A DNA stretch of 64,000 nucleotides from positions 350,723 through 414,722 of the forward strand of contig NZ_FOUS01000005.1 of assembly GCF_900114915.1 (NCBI RefSeq), in the 5' to 3' direction. The position numbers were made by a program, and so were the translations under genes. A model generated the notes under the pieces. The model was not told where the DNA came from. It saw nothing but the letters and a program-made list of their open reading frames with translations, and did not search any database. The first letter of the stretch is position 1. Each line of letters begins with the position of its first letter. Shown in pieces: positions 1 through 12,755 of this stretch. This DNA comes from Bradyrhizobium sp. Rc3b (GTDB lineage Bacteria > Pseudomonadota > Alphaproteobacteria > Rhizobiales > Xanthobacteraceae).

Positions 1-28
1 CCTAGCCGAAGCAGCGAAGCGCGAAGGC
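1..28 (-). other. 16S-23S internal spacer, part between tRNA-Ile and the next gene
   Basis: Read on the minus strand this is the spacer immediately after the 3' CCA of tRNA-Ile. In alphaproteobacterial rRNA operons tRNA-Ala and the 23S gene follow, but they lie outside the window. Nothing else is visible in these bases. Confidence 0.6.
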
Positions 29-105
29 TGGTGGGCCTGGGAAGACTTGAACTTCCGACCTCACGCTTATCAAGCGCGCGCTCTAACCAACTGAGCTACA
101 AGCCC
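29..105 (-). tRNA. tRNA-Ile (GAT anticodon)
   Basis: The minus strand reads as a complete 77-nt cloverleaf. It begins GGGCTTGTAGCTCAG, has the T-arm GTTCAAGTC, and ends in an encoded CCA (29-31). The anticodon GAT is the complement of positions 69-71. The gene lies about 190 nt downstream of the 16S 3' end, the usual place for tRNA-Ile in the 16S-23S spacer, and is cut from the same transcript. The acceptor stem pairs GGGCTTG with CAGGCCC, with a tolerated mismatch. Confidence 0.96.
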
Positions 106-1785
<1,680 letters not shown>

Positions 1786-2200
1786 GGACTTGAACTTTGA
1801 ACCGGCTGATCACAACGTTTGACGAGGTCCCACCATTATCGACCGAAGTCGATGTGCTGCCTGCGATTCACATCGCTGGCAACGATGGTGTTTCCTTTGA
1901 AACGTGTACCGCCGAAGTCTTTCGTCCGGTCCCGACCAGAAAAGCCGAAGCTTTTCAGGAGCGAGACCCGCAAGGACTCCGCCGTCCACGTTTCTCTTTC
2001 TTCATCTTCACTTGTCAAACAGCCCGGGACCGTGGAGGCCCCAACCTTCCTGAGAGGAAGGGTTCCGACACCCTTACCGACGATGGATGAACTCCAATCG
2101 ACTTACGTCGACTGTTGTGTCACTCAACAAGGTGAGGAGCATCAGTGGCGCGTTCGCTCGCCTTGGTCAGTGACCCGGCGGCGCCGCGCTCAGTGGTCGG
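1786..2200 (-). other. rRNA operon leader
   Basis: This is the transcribed leader between the putative promoter (-10 at 2201-2206) and the 16S 5' end, roughly 400 nt. It holds the 5' arm of the processing stem at 1981-2003. I could not see a convincing boxA antitermination motif by eye. Short open frames on both strands show no recognisable protein and are treated as noise. Confidence 0.6.
1981..2003 (-). other. 5' arm of the pre-16S processing stem
   Basis: The minus strand reads GAAGAAAGAGAAACGTGGAC and continues to 1981. It is complementary, through the transcript, to 172-195 downstream of 16S. Together the arms would enclose the whole 16S sequence, as in other bacterial rrn operons. Confidence 0.75.
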
Positions 2201-2230
2201 GTTATAGGCCCCCGCACTCGGGATTGTCAA
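2201..2230 (-). promoter_or_regulatory. rRNA operon promoter (sigma-70 type)
   Basis: On the minus strand a perfect -35 TTGACA (complement of 2225-2230) is followed after 18 nt by TATAAC (complement of 2201-2206). A second perfect TTGACA lies 13 nt further upstream (2238-2243). The site is about 415 nt upstream of mature 16S, a normal position for an rrn promoter. The start site is inferred to be near 2195 and has not been measured. Confidence 0.7.
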
Positions 2231-2243
2231 CGCCCATTGTCAA

Positions 2244-2929
2244 CAAATCGTCGCACGGTGGATTGTCGCGAAAAAGGACGTGTTTCCAGGCGGTTAGGAG
2301 GACCGTAGATGCGCCGATCCGGTCGGGACGGTGAAAAAACTTGAAAAAAGTTTGGGCCCCAGGGGGCTCCGGAGCCGACCTGGGAGGGGTTGTGGGTGGG
2401 GACTGGGAAGCGACTTGGCGAGCCACCTGGGAAGCCACATGGGGAACGGCTTGGCGAGTGGATTGGCGCGCGGGTCGGGATCGACACAGGGTACTTGGGG
2501 AGGGATTGAGGGGCGGCTTACCGTACCTTCGCGGTGGGAAGCAGCTTGCAGCACCCTCTCGGGAGGCCCCCGCCCTCCGGCCGTTCAGGAAACTTTTTCG
2601 ATGACAGGCGCCGTACTTGAGCCACAATCCCGCGGCGTTCTGATAAGAGACAAGCTTGAATCGCACGGATGCCAGTGGGGGCTGCCGGCGGTTTTCATGG
2701 GGTCAGAGGAAGGCGATCTTGCAGATGACGCGGCCTTCCTCCGACATTCGAGAGACATCGAGAGAGCTTCACCCGTCCAGCTGTTCGTAATTTCGGCCGG
2801 CCCCACCCGAGGGGCCTTCTGAGCACGGACGCCTGCGCGGCTTGCCTTTTCCGGCGATCCCCCTTCAAGAGGGCGACCAGGACGAGGTTCGAAAGCGGGC
2901 ATCTTGGGTCGTTGATTGGGGGACTTGCG
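2244..2929. other. Non-coding region between the rrn promoter and the M23 peptidase gene
   Basis: About 690 bp lie between divergent transcription units. The stretch is strongly strand-asymmetric, G-rich on the plus strand from about 2350 to 2530, and includes the 12-bp repeat array at 2401-2475. Open frames cross it on both strands in several phases, but none resembles a known protein or has good start signals. I annotate no gene here. Confidence 0.6.
2401..2475. repeat. Degenerate 12-bp tandem repeat
   Basis: TGG recurs exactly every 12 bp, at 2404, 2416, 2428, 2440, 2452 and 2464, within units close to TGGGAAGCNACN or TGGCGAGNNANN. Six units are visible and alternate between the GGGAAGC and GGCGAG versions. 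The period is a multiple of three, so every frame through it shows a four-residue repeat; this is not evidence of coding. Function unknown. Confidence 0.75.
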
Positions 2930-4993
2930 TTGAACCACAGGACATCACGCGGCGCTTACGGGCGTGAGACCGGGATCATCGATCTCGGCCACGAGCCGCC
3001 GCTGTCCGTCGATGGTTCTGAAGCCGCCGTAATCGACCGCCGTCGCGTCTCGGTGCAATGGTTCAGCGGGACAATTTTGACCGGACTCTGCGGCGCAGCC
3101 CTGATCGGCGGCGCCGTTTTCGCATCGCTCGACGGCGAGATGACCTTCGCCAAGGTGCCGGAGCGGGTCGAGGGCGCGCTGCGCGGTGCATTCGGCGGCG
3201 CCGATCGCGCCGCCACACTGCACAAGAGCGACCGCCTGCCGCCACCGAGCGAATCCACCGCGTCCCGCAACATCATGCGCGTCTCCACCGTGGCCCGCGT
3301 CGGCAACCGCGACGTGATGCGGGTGCGCCCCTTCGTCCGGATCGCCGGCAATCTGTCGATGACGACGAGCGACCTGTCGGCGAAGATCCCACCGTTCAAC
3401 GCCCAGCGCCTGCTCACCGATGTCGGCTCCGATCCGAAGACCGCATCCGACGATCCCAACAATCCCGAAGCGGTCGAGCCCGACGCCGAAGTGTCCTTTG
3501 TCACCAAGGACCTGTCGCCGGTGCTGCCGAAAGCCAAGATTTCCGCGGTGGTGGCGCTCGACGACATCCTGATGCGGGTGCGCGATGCCGCCAACTGGCG
3601 CGGCAATGGCGGAGTGCGCTACGCCTCGCTCGCCAATGCCGCAGCCGATGTCTCCGGCGCGACCGGCCCGTCCGACATCAGAACCGCCTACGCCGCCGAG
3701 GCCTCGCCGTCCGATCCCTATGCCGGTTTCGAGACGCGCGTGGTGCCGGAAAACGTCACGCTGCTGCCCAAGACCAAGGAGCAGATCACCGGCGGCAATC
3801 CCAACGGCGAACGCGTCCATCTGGTCAAGAAGGGCGACAGCGTCGCCTCGGTGCTGCGCGATCTCGGCGCGAACGCCGACGAGATCAAGGCGATCACCGC
3901 GACGCTCGGCCCCCGCGGCCGCGACGGCGGCCTCAAGGACGGCGAGAAGCTCCGCATCCTGATGGCGCCGGCAAGTCCTGGCGCCCGCCTCCAGCCCTAT
4001 CGCGTCGTCGTCGCCAACGAGTCCATGGTCGAGGCGATCGCGGCGCTGTCCGATCTCGGCAAATACGTCGCGGTCGACGTCTCCAGCATGAACACCGTCG
4101 CCGATGCCGCGGCCAGCGCCAGCAGCGATGACGACGATGATGACGACGGCTCCGGCGTGCGGCTCTACCAGAGCATCTACGAGACCGCGATGCGCAACAA
4201 AGTGCCGATGCCGGTCATCGACGACATGATCAAGATCTACTCCTACGACGTCGATTTCCAGCGCAAGGTGCAGCCGGGCGATTCCTTCGACGTGTTCTAC
4301 GCCGGCGAGGACGAGGGCGTGACGTCGACGGAGAAGAACGACGTGCTGTTCGCCTCTCTCACGGTCGGCGGCGAGACCAAGAAATACTACCGCTACCAGA
4401 GCCCCGACGACGGCGTCGTCGATTACTATGACGAGACCGGCAAGAGCGCGAAGAAATTCCTGGTCAGAAAGCCCGTCAACAACGCTATCATGCGCTCCGG
4501 CTTCGGCGGCCGCCGCCACCCGATCCTGGGCTATGTGAAGATGCACACCGGCGTCGACTGGGCCACCGCCTACGGCACGCCGATTTTCGCTTCCGGCAAC
4601 GGCGTGATCGAGAAGGCCGGCCCCGAAGGCGGCTACGGCAAGTATATCCGCATCAAGCACAACAACGGCTATGAGACGGCCTACGGCCACATGTCCGCTT
4701 TCGCCAAGGGCATGGAGATCGGCAAGAAGGTGCGGCAGGGCCAGGTGATCGGCTTCGTCGGCTCATCCGGCCTCTCGACCGGCCCGCACGTCCACTACGA
4801 GATCCTGGTCAACGGCCGCTTCGTCGACCCGATGCGCGTGAAGCTGCCGCGCGGCCGTTCGCTCGAGGGCCCGATGCTCGCAGGCTTCGAGAAGGAGCGC
4901 GACCGGCTCGACGGCATGATGAGCGGCCGCGGCGGCGCCATCGCCCGCATGTCTGACGCGACCGGCGGCCCGTTGCAGGTCAGCAACCGCTAA
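2930..4993 (+). CDS. M23 family metallopeptidase (LytM/DipM-like), membrane-anchored
   Basis: This 687-residue protein is predicted to cleave or regulate peptidoglycan peptide cross-links in the periplasm. A short cytoplasmic N-terminus precedes one membrane segment (about 45-66). A long linker follows, then a LysM/OapA-like segment (about 290-340), an acidic run of seven Asp (near 400), and a C-terminal M23 domain (about 520-635). The zinc-site motifs HTGVD (near 539) and HVHYE (near 620) are intact. TTG at 2930 is chosen because GGGGGA lies 7 nt upstream; an in-frame TTG at 2912 is possible. The gene is monocistronic, divergent from the rrn operon. Confidence 0.9.
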   Translation: MNHRTSRGAYGRETGIIDLGHEPPLSVDGSEAAVIDRRRVSVQWFSGTILTGLCGAALIGGAVFASLDGEMTFAKVPERVEGALRGAFGGADRAATLHKSDRLPPPSESTASRNIMRVSTVARVGNRDVMRVRPFVRIAGNLSMTTSDLSAKIPPFNAQRLLTDVGSDPKTASDDPNNPEAVEPDAEVSFVTKDLSPVLPKAKISAVVALDDILMRVRDAANWRGNGGVRYASLANAAADVSGATGPSDIRTAYAAEASPSDPYAGFETRVVPENVTLLPKTKEQITGGNPNGERVHLVKKGDSVASVLRDLGANADEIKAITATLGPRGRDGGLKDGEKLRILMAPASPGARLQPYRVVVANESMVEAIAALSDLGKYVAVDVSSMNTVADAAASASSDDDDDDDGSGVRLYQSIYETAMRNKVPMPVIDDMIKIYSYDVDFQRKVQPGDSFDVFYAGEDEGVTSTEKNDVLFASLTVGGETKKYYRYQSPDDGVVDYYDETGKSAKKFLVRKPVNNAIMRSGFGGRRHPILGYVKMHTGVDWATAYGTPIFASGNGVIEKAGPEGGYGKYIRIKHNNGYETAYGHMSAFAKGMEIGKKVRQGQVIGFVGSSGLSTGPHVHYEILVNGRFVDPMRVKLPRGRSLEGPMLAGFEKERDRLDGMMSGRGGAIARMSDATGGPLQVSNR

Positions 4994-5145
4994 TTGCAAC
5001 CGGCCGGCATCGGCCGGACATCTCAAGATCCGATCCGAATTCGACGTTCTCGCGCGAGGCGCGCTTGGCGGCGGCTCAACGTCAAGTTTTGTTTGCCAAA
5101 GCGGCACCAGGGGCGAATACTTTCCAAAAAACGGGAGGTCTCGCC

Positions 5146-6765
5146 ATGAAGAACAGGCTCGCCTGCGCAGCATTCGTCGCTGCCCTTTTCGCTACCACGA
5201 GCGTATCGGCCGAGACTTGGGAGGTCACCAAGCTGGTCCAGGGCTCGGCGTTCCATGGCGTGCATGGGCTCGGCATCGACAAGGCCGGCCATCTGTTCGC
5301 CGGCAGCGTCGCCGGCGCCGCTCTCTACGAGGTGGATGTATCAGGCGGTACCGCCAAGGTTGCAATCCCCTCGCCGATCGGAATGGCCGACGACATCGCC
5401 TTCGCGCCCGACGGCACCATGGCCTGGACCGGTTTCCTCACCGGCGATCTCTATGCGCGCAAGGGCGACGGCCCGATCAAGAAGCTCGCCAGCGGCCTTC
5501 CCGGCATCAACTCGCTCGCCTTTCGCAAGGACGGCAGGCTCTACGCCACCACCGTTTTCCTCGGCGACACGCTCTATGAGATCGACGTCGAGGGCGTGAA
5601 GCCGCCGCGCCAGATCATGGAGAAGATGGGCGGCCTCAACGGCTTCGAGTTCGGTCCCGACGACAAGCTCTACGGTCCGCTCTGGTTCAAGGGCCAGGTC
5701 GCAAAAGTCGACGTCGACAAGGCCGAGCTGACCGTCGTGGCCGACGGCTTCAAGATCCCGGCCGCGGTGAACTTCGATTCCAAGGGCAATCTCTTCGTAG
5801 TCGACACCGCGCTCGGCCAGCTCGTCCGGGTCGATCCCAAATCGGGCGCCAAGACCATGGTCGCACAATTGAAGCCGTCGCTGGACAATCTCGCCATCGA
5901 CGAGAAGGACCGCATCTACGTCTCCAACATGGCCGACAACGGCATCCAGGAGGTCGACCCCGCGACCGGCCAGGCCAGGCAGATCATCATCGGCAAGCTC
6001 GCTTTGCCCGGCGGTATCGGCGTCACCTCGGAGAACGGCAAGGATACGATCCACCTCGCCGACGTGTTCGCCTATCGCACGGTGGATGGGGCGACCGGCG
6101 AGGTCACCGAGAAGGCGCGCATGCACGCCGCCGACACCACGCTCGAATATCCCATGAGCGCGACGGCGCGGGGCAACGACGTGGTGCTGTCGAGCTGGTT
6201 CACCGGCACGGTGCAGGTGATCGACGCCAAGACCGGCGCCACGCGCGACATGCTGCATGGCTTCAAGGCGCCGCATGACGCGATCGTGCTCGCCGACGGC
6301 AGCATTTTGGTCGCCGAGCTCGGCACCAAGTCGCTGGTCAAGGTGAGCGGTGAGCACGGCAAGGATCGCACCACGCTGATCGGCGACCTCGAGGGCCCGG
6401 TCGGGCTCGTTCGTGGCAAGACCGACGAGGTCTACGTCACCGACGCCTTTGCGGGCACTGTCTCGAAGATCGACAGCAACGGTGAAAAGACTGTGGTCGC
6501 CAAGGAGCTGAAGATGCCGGAGGGCATTGCGCGCGGCAGCGACGGCCAGCTGATCGTGGCGGAAGTCGGTGCCAAGCGGCTGATCGAGATCGCGCCGGAC
6601 AGCGGCAAGATCACCGAGATCGCGGCCAATCTCCCGATCGGCCTCGCGGGCGCACCCGGCGGCCTGCCGACCAACATTCCGACGGGCGTGGCGGTCGGGG
6701 CGACGGGGGTGATCTACTTCTCGTCCGACATCGAGAACGCGATCTACAAGGTCTCGAAGAAATAG
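5146..6765 (+). CDS. SMP-30/strictosidine-synthase-like beta-propeller protein, exported
   Basis: A 539-residue secreted protein with a Sec signal peptide (about 1-23, ending VSAE). It is built of repeated blades such as GIDKAGHLFAGS, FAPDGTMAWTG, FDSKGNLFVVDT, IDEKDRIYVSN and VGATGVIYFSS. These are typical of SMP-30/gluconolactonase and NHL/YVTN-type propellers. The enzymatic substrate cannot be told from sequence. The start at 5146 has GGGAGG 7 nt upstream. Length suggests two fused propeller sets or a large single one. The gene is monocistronic, with a terminator at 6801-6830. Confidence 0.8.
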   Translation: MKNRLACAAFVAALFATTSVSAETWEVTKLVQGSAFHGVHGLGIDKAGHLFAGSVAGAALYEVDVSGGTAKVAIPSPIGMADDIAFAPDGTMAWTGFLTGDLYARKGDGPIKKLASGLPGINSLAFRKDGRLYATTVFLGDTLYEIDVEGVKPPRQIMEKMGGLNGFEFGPDDKLYGPLWFKGQVAKVDVDKAELTVVADGFKIPAAVNFDSKGNLFVVDTALGQLVRVDPKSGAKTMVAQLKPSLDNLAIDEKDRIYVSNMADNGIQEVDPATGQARQIIIGKLALPGGIGVTSENGKDTIHLADVFAYRTVDGATGEVTEKARMHAADTTLEYPMSATARGNDVVLSSWFTGTVQVIDAKTGATRDMLHGFKAPHDAIVLADGSILVAELGTKSLVKVSGEHGKDRTTLIGDLEGPVGLVRGKTDEVYVTDAFAGTVSKIDSNGEKTVVAKELKMPEGIARGSDGQLIVAEVGAKRLIEIAPDSGKITEIAANLPIGLAGAPGGLPTNIPTGVAVGATGVIYFSSDIENAIYKVSKK

Positions 6766-6800
6766 CGATCGGCCGGCGGGCAAGCCGGGCAAGAACAATT

Positions 6801-6830
6801 CGCCCCGGAGAGGATGACCTCTCCGGGGCG
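6801..6830. terminator. Bidirectional intrinsic terminator between the SMP-30-like gene and clpB
   Basis: A perfect 13-bp stem (cgccccggagagg / cctctccggggcg) with an ATGA loop lies between two convergent genes. Short T/A-rich sequence follows on both sides (ataatgttta to the right, aattgttctt on the minus strand). Confidence 0.8.
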
Positions 6831-6858
6831 ATAATGTTTAACGGCGAACGCCCGCGTT

Positions 6859-9498
<2,640 letters not shown>

Positions 9499-9737
9499 CT
9501 TTTCTGTCCCTCGGCCTGCCCTCAGGGCCCTCTAAGGCACCCCAAACGGCATCTTCATTGGGTTTCCGATTACCGCATTGACGTTTCTCAACCGGTAACG
9601 GTCGTGTTTTGCCGACGTTGCCGCCGGCCTGAGCCAGATGTGGGAAGCAGGTTGCAGATGCGAAAGAGGCCAGTTCACAATTTCGTGCGCTGATCCGCCG
9701 GCTTGGCGGGCCCGGGGCGAATCCCTTAAGTAGCGGC

Positions 9738-10526
9738 ATGACAGCTAGCCAGACTGCCGAAATCACCGGCCTCTACCGCTATCCGATCAAGGGCCTGACG
9801 CCGGAGGCCCTGCGCCGCGTCCCCTTGCGGACCGGCCAGACCCTGCCCGCCGACCGCCGCTACGCCATCGAGAATGGCCCGAGCGGCTTCGATCCCGAGG
9901 CGCCCCAGTGGAAGCTGAAAATCCAGTTTCTGATGCTCGCACGAAATGAGCGGCTTGCCGAGCTCGATAGCCGGTTCGACGACGCCACCAATGTCCTGAC
10001 CATCCGCAAGGACGGCCAGACCGTCGCCAGCGGCGATCTGGAAACCGCGGTCGGGCGCGCCGCCATCGAGCGCTACTTCGCGGAAAATTTCCAGCCGGAG
10101 CTGAAGGGCCCGCCGAAGCTGCTGTCCGGCCGCGATCACAGCTTCTCCGACGTCGCCCGGAAGGTGGTCTCCATCATCAATCTCGGCAGCGTCCGCGCCA
10201 TCGAGACCATGCTGGGCGGGACCGCCGTGCATCCGCTGCGCTTCCGCGCCAATCTCTACGTGAAGGGCTGGCCGGCCTGGTCGGAGCTCGATCTCGTCGG
10301 CCAGACGCTGGCGATCGGCGCGGCGCGCCTGAAAGTGGTCAAGCGCATCGTCCGCTGCCCGGCCACCAATGTCGACCCGGTGACGGCCAAGCGCGATCTC
10401 GAGATACCGCCGACGCTCTCGCGCAATCTCGGCCACATGGACTGCGGCATCTATGCCGAGGTGATCGAAGGTGGCGAGATCGGCGTCGGCGATGCGGTCG
10501 CGGTGGAAGAGCCGAAGCTGGTTTGA
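9738..10526 (+). CDS. MOSC domain-containing protein
   Basis: 262 residues. An N-terminal beta-barrel (GLYRYPIKGLTPE, about 9-110) precedes a MOSC domain (about 120-255) with the conserved Cys in RCPATNVDP. MOSC proteins relate to molybdenum-cofactor sulfurase C-termini and mARC/YcbX enzymes, which carry sulfurated Moco and reduce N-hydroxylated compounds. Cytosolic, with no signal peptide. Monocistronic, divergent from clpB. The exact substrate is not deducible. Confidence 0.88.
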   Translation: MTASQTAEITGLYRYPIKGLTPEALRRVPLRTGQTLPADRRYAIENGPSGFDPEAPQWKLKIQFLMLARNERLAELDSRFDDATNVLTIRKDGQTVASGDLETAVGRAAIERYFAENFQPELKGPPKLLSGRDHSFSDVARKVVSIINLGSVRAIETMLGGTAVHPLRFRANLYVKGWPAWSELDLVGQTLAIGAARLKVVKRIVRCPATNVDPVTAKRDLEIPPTLSRNLGHMDCGIYAEVIEGGEIGVGDAVAVEEPKLV

Positions 10527-10540
10527 GCCGGCACCGGTAC

Positions 10541-10665
10541 CGTAGGGTGGGCAAAGCGACTTGTCCGCCATAGCTCGAAGAGCGACGGTAGAAGCGTGCC
10601 CACGCAATTTCTGCGACGGAGAGAGATGGTGGGCACGGCGCAAGTGCGCCTTTGCCCACTCTACG
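10541..10665. repeat. Palindromic intergenic repeat, CGTAGGGTGGGCAAA family, copy 1
   Basis: The element starts CGTAGGGTGGGCAAAG and ends CTTTGCCCACTCTACG, with an inner inverted pair GTGCCCACG / GTGGGCACG. The same family occurs at 33831-33924 and 60687-60765. Each sits just downstream of a gene end. Confidence 0.85.
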
Positions 10666-10674
10666 GCTCCGTCG

Positions 10675-11334
10675 TTAGTTCGGCATCACATATGCGTAGA
10701 TCCGGCCGCGCGAGACCGGCGCCTCGCGGACGCGGTTGCCGTTGTTGCCGGAGATCATGATCGGATTGCCCTGTGCATCGATGCCGGTGATGATGCCGAC
10801 ATGACCGCCGCGGCGACCGCGCGACATCACTGCGATGGCGCCGACCTGCGGACCGGAGACGCGGGTGCCGTAGCGGGCGAACGAGCTCGCCATGTCGGAG
10901 CCTGAGCCCTTATGGCCGGTATGCTCCAGCACCATGTTCATGAAGCGCGCGCACCACAGGCTGCCGCGCCCGGTCGGATTGCCGCCGACATAGCGGCGCG
11001 CCTCGGACACCAGGCTCGATCCGCCGCCGAAGCCGCCGCTTGCAGCCATGGTGTTGTTGACCATGCCGCCGCTGTTGGCGTTCGGATCATAGCTCGCCTG
11101 GGTGTCGGCGAATCCACTCGCCCGCAACTGCGCCGCGCTGCGCTCGAAGCGCGAGCTGCGTGCATGGTAGCGGTAATGATGATGTCTGGCGTGGTGCACG
11201 TGTGCGTGCCGCTCTGCGCTATGACGATGATGCGGCCGCGCTGAGGCCGGAGAAACGAACGCGGCAACCGCCGCGAAGAAGATCGCCAGCGCGACAACAC
11301 AACGCGACAGGCGAGACGCAAACAACTCAAACAT
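10675..11334 (-). CDS. CHAP-like/TIGR02594-type exported protein with His-rich segment
   Basis: 219 residues. The signal peptide (about 1-32, FVSPASA) is followed by a short region in which nearly every second residue is His or Arg (about 33-60), a Gly/Ser linker, and a C-terminal domain. That domain has the Cys motif LWCARFMN and the His motif GGHVGIITG of NlpC/P60-CHAP-like cysteine amidases. The CHAP fold suggests a cell-wall amidase, but that is inference. The His-rich segment could bind metals. Monocistronic; the stop abuts a palindromic repeat. Confidence 0.75.
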   Translation of the reverse strand: MFELFASRLSRCVVALAIFFAAVAAFVSPASARPHHRHSAERHAHVHHARHHHYRYHARSSRFERSAAQLRASGFADTQASYDPNANSGGMVNNTMAASGGFGGGSSLVSEARRYVGGNPTGRGSLWCARFMNMVLEHTGHKGSGSDMASSFARYGTRVSGPQVGAIAVMSRGRRGGHVGIITGIDAQGNPIMISGNNGNRVREAPVSRGRIYAYVMPN

Positions 11335-11550
11335 TCTTCATCCTTCGTTGACACCCCACTTCCCGATCGGCCCGTGCAACGGCCGATATCGGTCTGGCCG
11401 TTAAGCCGTCCGATGTGGCGAGAAAAAGACGCGGGCTGCCTGCGAATAGCTGTGATGATTTTGCGCCGACACTGATCGAGGCCGCCGCATTGCGGACAAC
11501 AGCATTAACTGCAATCCTGCAAAGGCGGCTTGAAGAGAGGGAAACGGTTA

Positions 11551-12411
11551 ATGCCCCACGCCACGACCAGGGACGACGTCCGCATCTATTTTGAGGAAGC
11601 GGGTCAGGGAACGCCGATCATTTTTCTGCACGAGTTCGCGGCCGACTACACCAATTGGGAGCCGCAGATGCGTTACTTCTCGCGCGGCCACCGCTGCATC
11701 ACCTATTCGGCGCGCGGCTACACGCCGTCGGACGTGCCGGAGGGCGAGGTTTACAGCTACACGCATTTCTATAGCGATGCGCTCGCGGTGCTTGATCATC
11801 TCAAGATTGAGCGCGCGCATCTGGTCGGCCTGTCGATGGGCGCCTACTCCTCGCTCCAGATCGGGCTCAACGCGCCGCAGCGCGCGTTGTCGATGACGCT
11901 GGCCGGCGTCGGCTCCGGCTCGGAGATCGAGAACCTGGAGGCCTGGCGCAAGCAGTGCCGCGCCAATGCCGAGCAGTTCGAGACGCTGGGCTCCGCCGAG
12001 GTCGCGAAAGTCACGCGCGAGGCGCCGAGCCGGATTCCCTTCCTGGTGAAGGATCCCCGCGGCCACGCCGATTTCTACGCCGCGCTGGCGCGCCACGACG
12101 CCAAGGGTTCGGCACGCACGATGCGCGGCTTCCAGGGCCGCCGCCCCTCGATTTACACGATGACGGATGCGATCAAGCGCGCATCGACGCCGGCGCTGAT
12201 CATCTGCGGCGACGAGGACGATCTATGCGTCGGACCGAGCCTGTTCCTGAAGAAGCATCTGCCTGCGGCGGGGCTGGCGATGTTTCCGAAGTCGGGGCAC
12301 GTGCTCAATCTCGAAGAGCCCGCGCTGTTCAACGAGACGGTGGCGCGGTTCGTGACGCTGGTGGAGGCGGGAAGATGGCCGGTGCGCGACCCGCGGTCGC
12401 TGGCGCATTAG
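11551..12411 (+). CDS. Alpha/beta hydrolase
   Basis: 286 residues with the alpha/beta-hydrolase fold. The nucleophile elbow is GLSMGAYSS, an acidic residue is in ICGDEDDLC, and the catalytic His is in KSGHVLNLEEP near the C-terminus. The oxyanion region reads FLHEFAADYTNW, a variant of the usual HG motif. Cytosolic; the substrate is unknown (esterase, dehalogenase-like and lactonase relatives all possible). ATG at 11551 is chosen because AGAGGG lies about 9 nt upstream; an in-frame TTG at 11530 is less likely. Confidence 0.85.
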   Translation: MPHATTRDDVRIYFEEAGQGTPIIFLHEFAADYTNWEPQMRYFSRGHRCITYSARGYTPSDVPEGEVYSYTHFYSDALAVLDHLKIERAHLVGLSMGAYSSLQIGLNAPQRALSMTLAGVGSGSEIENLEAWRKQCRANAEQFETLGSAEVAKVTREAPSRIPFLVKDPRGHADFYAALARHDAKGSARTMRGFQGRRPSIYTMTDAIKRASTPALIICGDEDDLCVGPSLFLKKHLPAAGLAMFPKSGHVLNLEEPALFNETVARFVTLVEAGRWPVRDPRSLAH

Positions 12412-12437
12412 GCACAGGCGCAGCAAATACTCCGTCG

Positions 12438-12525
12438 CGTAGCCCGGATGGAGCGAAAGCGTAATCCGGGATTGTCAACGCGGCGCGACTTGCCCCGGAT
12501 TGCGCTGCGCTTCATCCGGGCTACG
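12438..12525. repeat. Palindromic intergenic repeat, CGTAGCCCGGATGGAGCG family, copy 1
   Basis: Inverted ends CGTAGCCCGGAT and ATCCGGGCTACG enclose internal copies of GTAATCCGGG and CCCGGATTGCGC. Further copies are at 17880-17968 and 29620-29704. The 12412-12755 gap holds this element and the next one and no gene. Confidence 0.9.
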
Positions 12526-12571
12526 GGGTTCGGTTAGGTCTGCACTATGAAACGCCCCGCGCTCTCAACTC

Positions 12572-12730
12572 CATCACCCTGAGGTGGCCGCCTCTTCAGC
12601 GGCCCTCGAAGGGCGACGGCCACGCTCTCGCCACAGCGAGAGATGAGCACGCCGAAACACTCGGCCGCTCATCCCTCGAGGCTCCCGGCGCGATGCTTCG
12701 CATCGCGCCACTCGCGCCTCAGGATGACGG
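12572..12730. repeat. Palindromic intergenic repeat, CATCCTGAGG family, copy 1
   Basis: The element begins CATCACCCTGAGG and ends CCTCAGGATGACGG. Inside are inverted pairs such as GGCCCTCGAAGGG and GGCGCGATG-CTTCG-CATCGCGCC. It is related to the element at 24693-24830. Non-coding. Confidence 0.75.
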
Positions 12731-12755
12731 GTCAGGCCGCAGCAGGCGAGAAAAA

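Noticed and set aside
2331..2822. Possible plus-strand gene in the rrn upstream region
   Set aside because: It owes its openness to G-rich repeat DNA; the product is Gly/Arg-rich with no homology I recognise, and several frames are open at once.
2945..4690. Long minus-strand open frame across the M23 peptidase gene
   Set aside because: It is the antisense shadow of a clear gene in a GC-rich genome, with His/Ala/Asp-biased composition and no recognisable domain.
9499..9737. Sigma-32 heat-shock promoter for clpB
   Set aside because: I looked for CTTG with a suitable -10 on the minus strand and found only weak or wrongly spaced matches.
11378..11402. Inverted repeat aacggcc / ggccgtt as an operator
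   Set aside because: Arms are only 7 bp of GC-rich sequence with an 11-bp spacer; too common in this genome to call.
12412..12755. Inverted repeats as a CRISPR array or insertion sequence
   Set aside because: There is no direct-repeat/spacer pattern, no transposase, and the same elements recur singly elsewhere in intergenic DNA.
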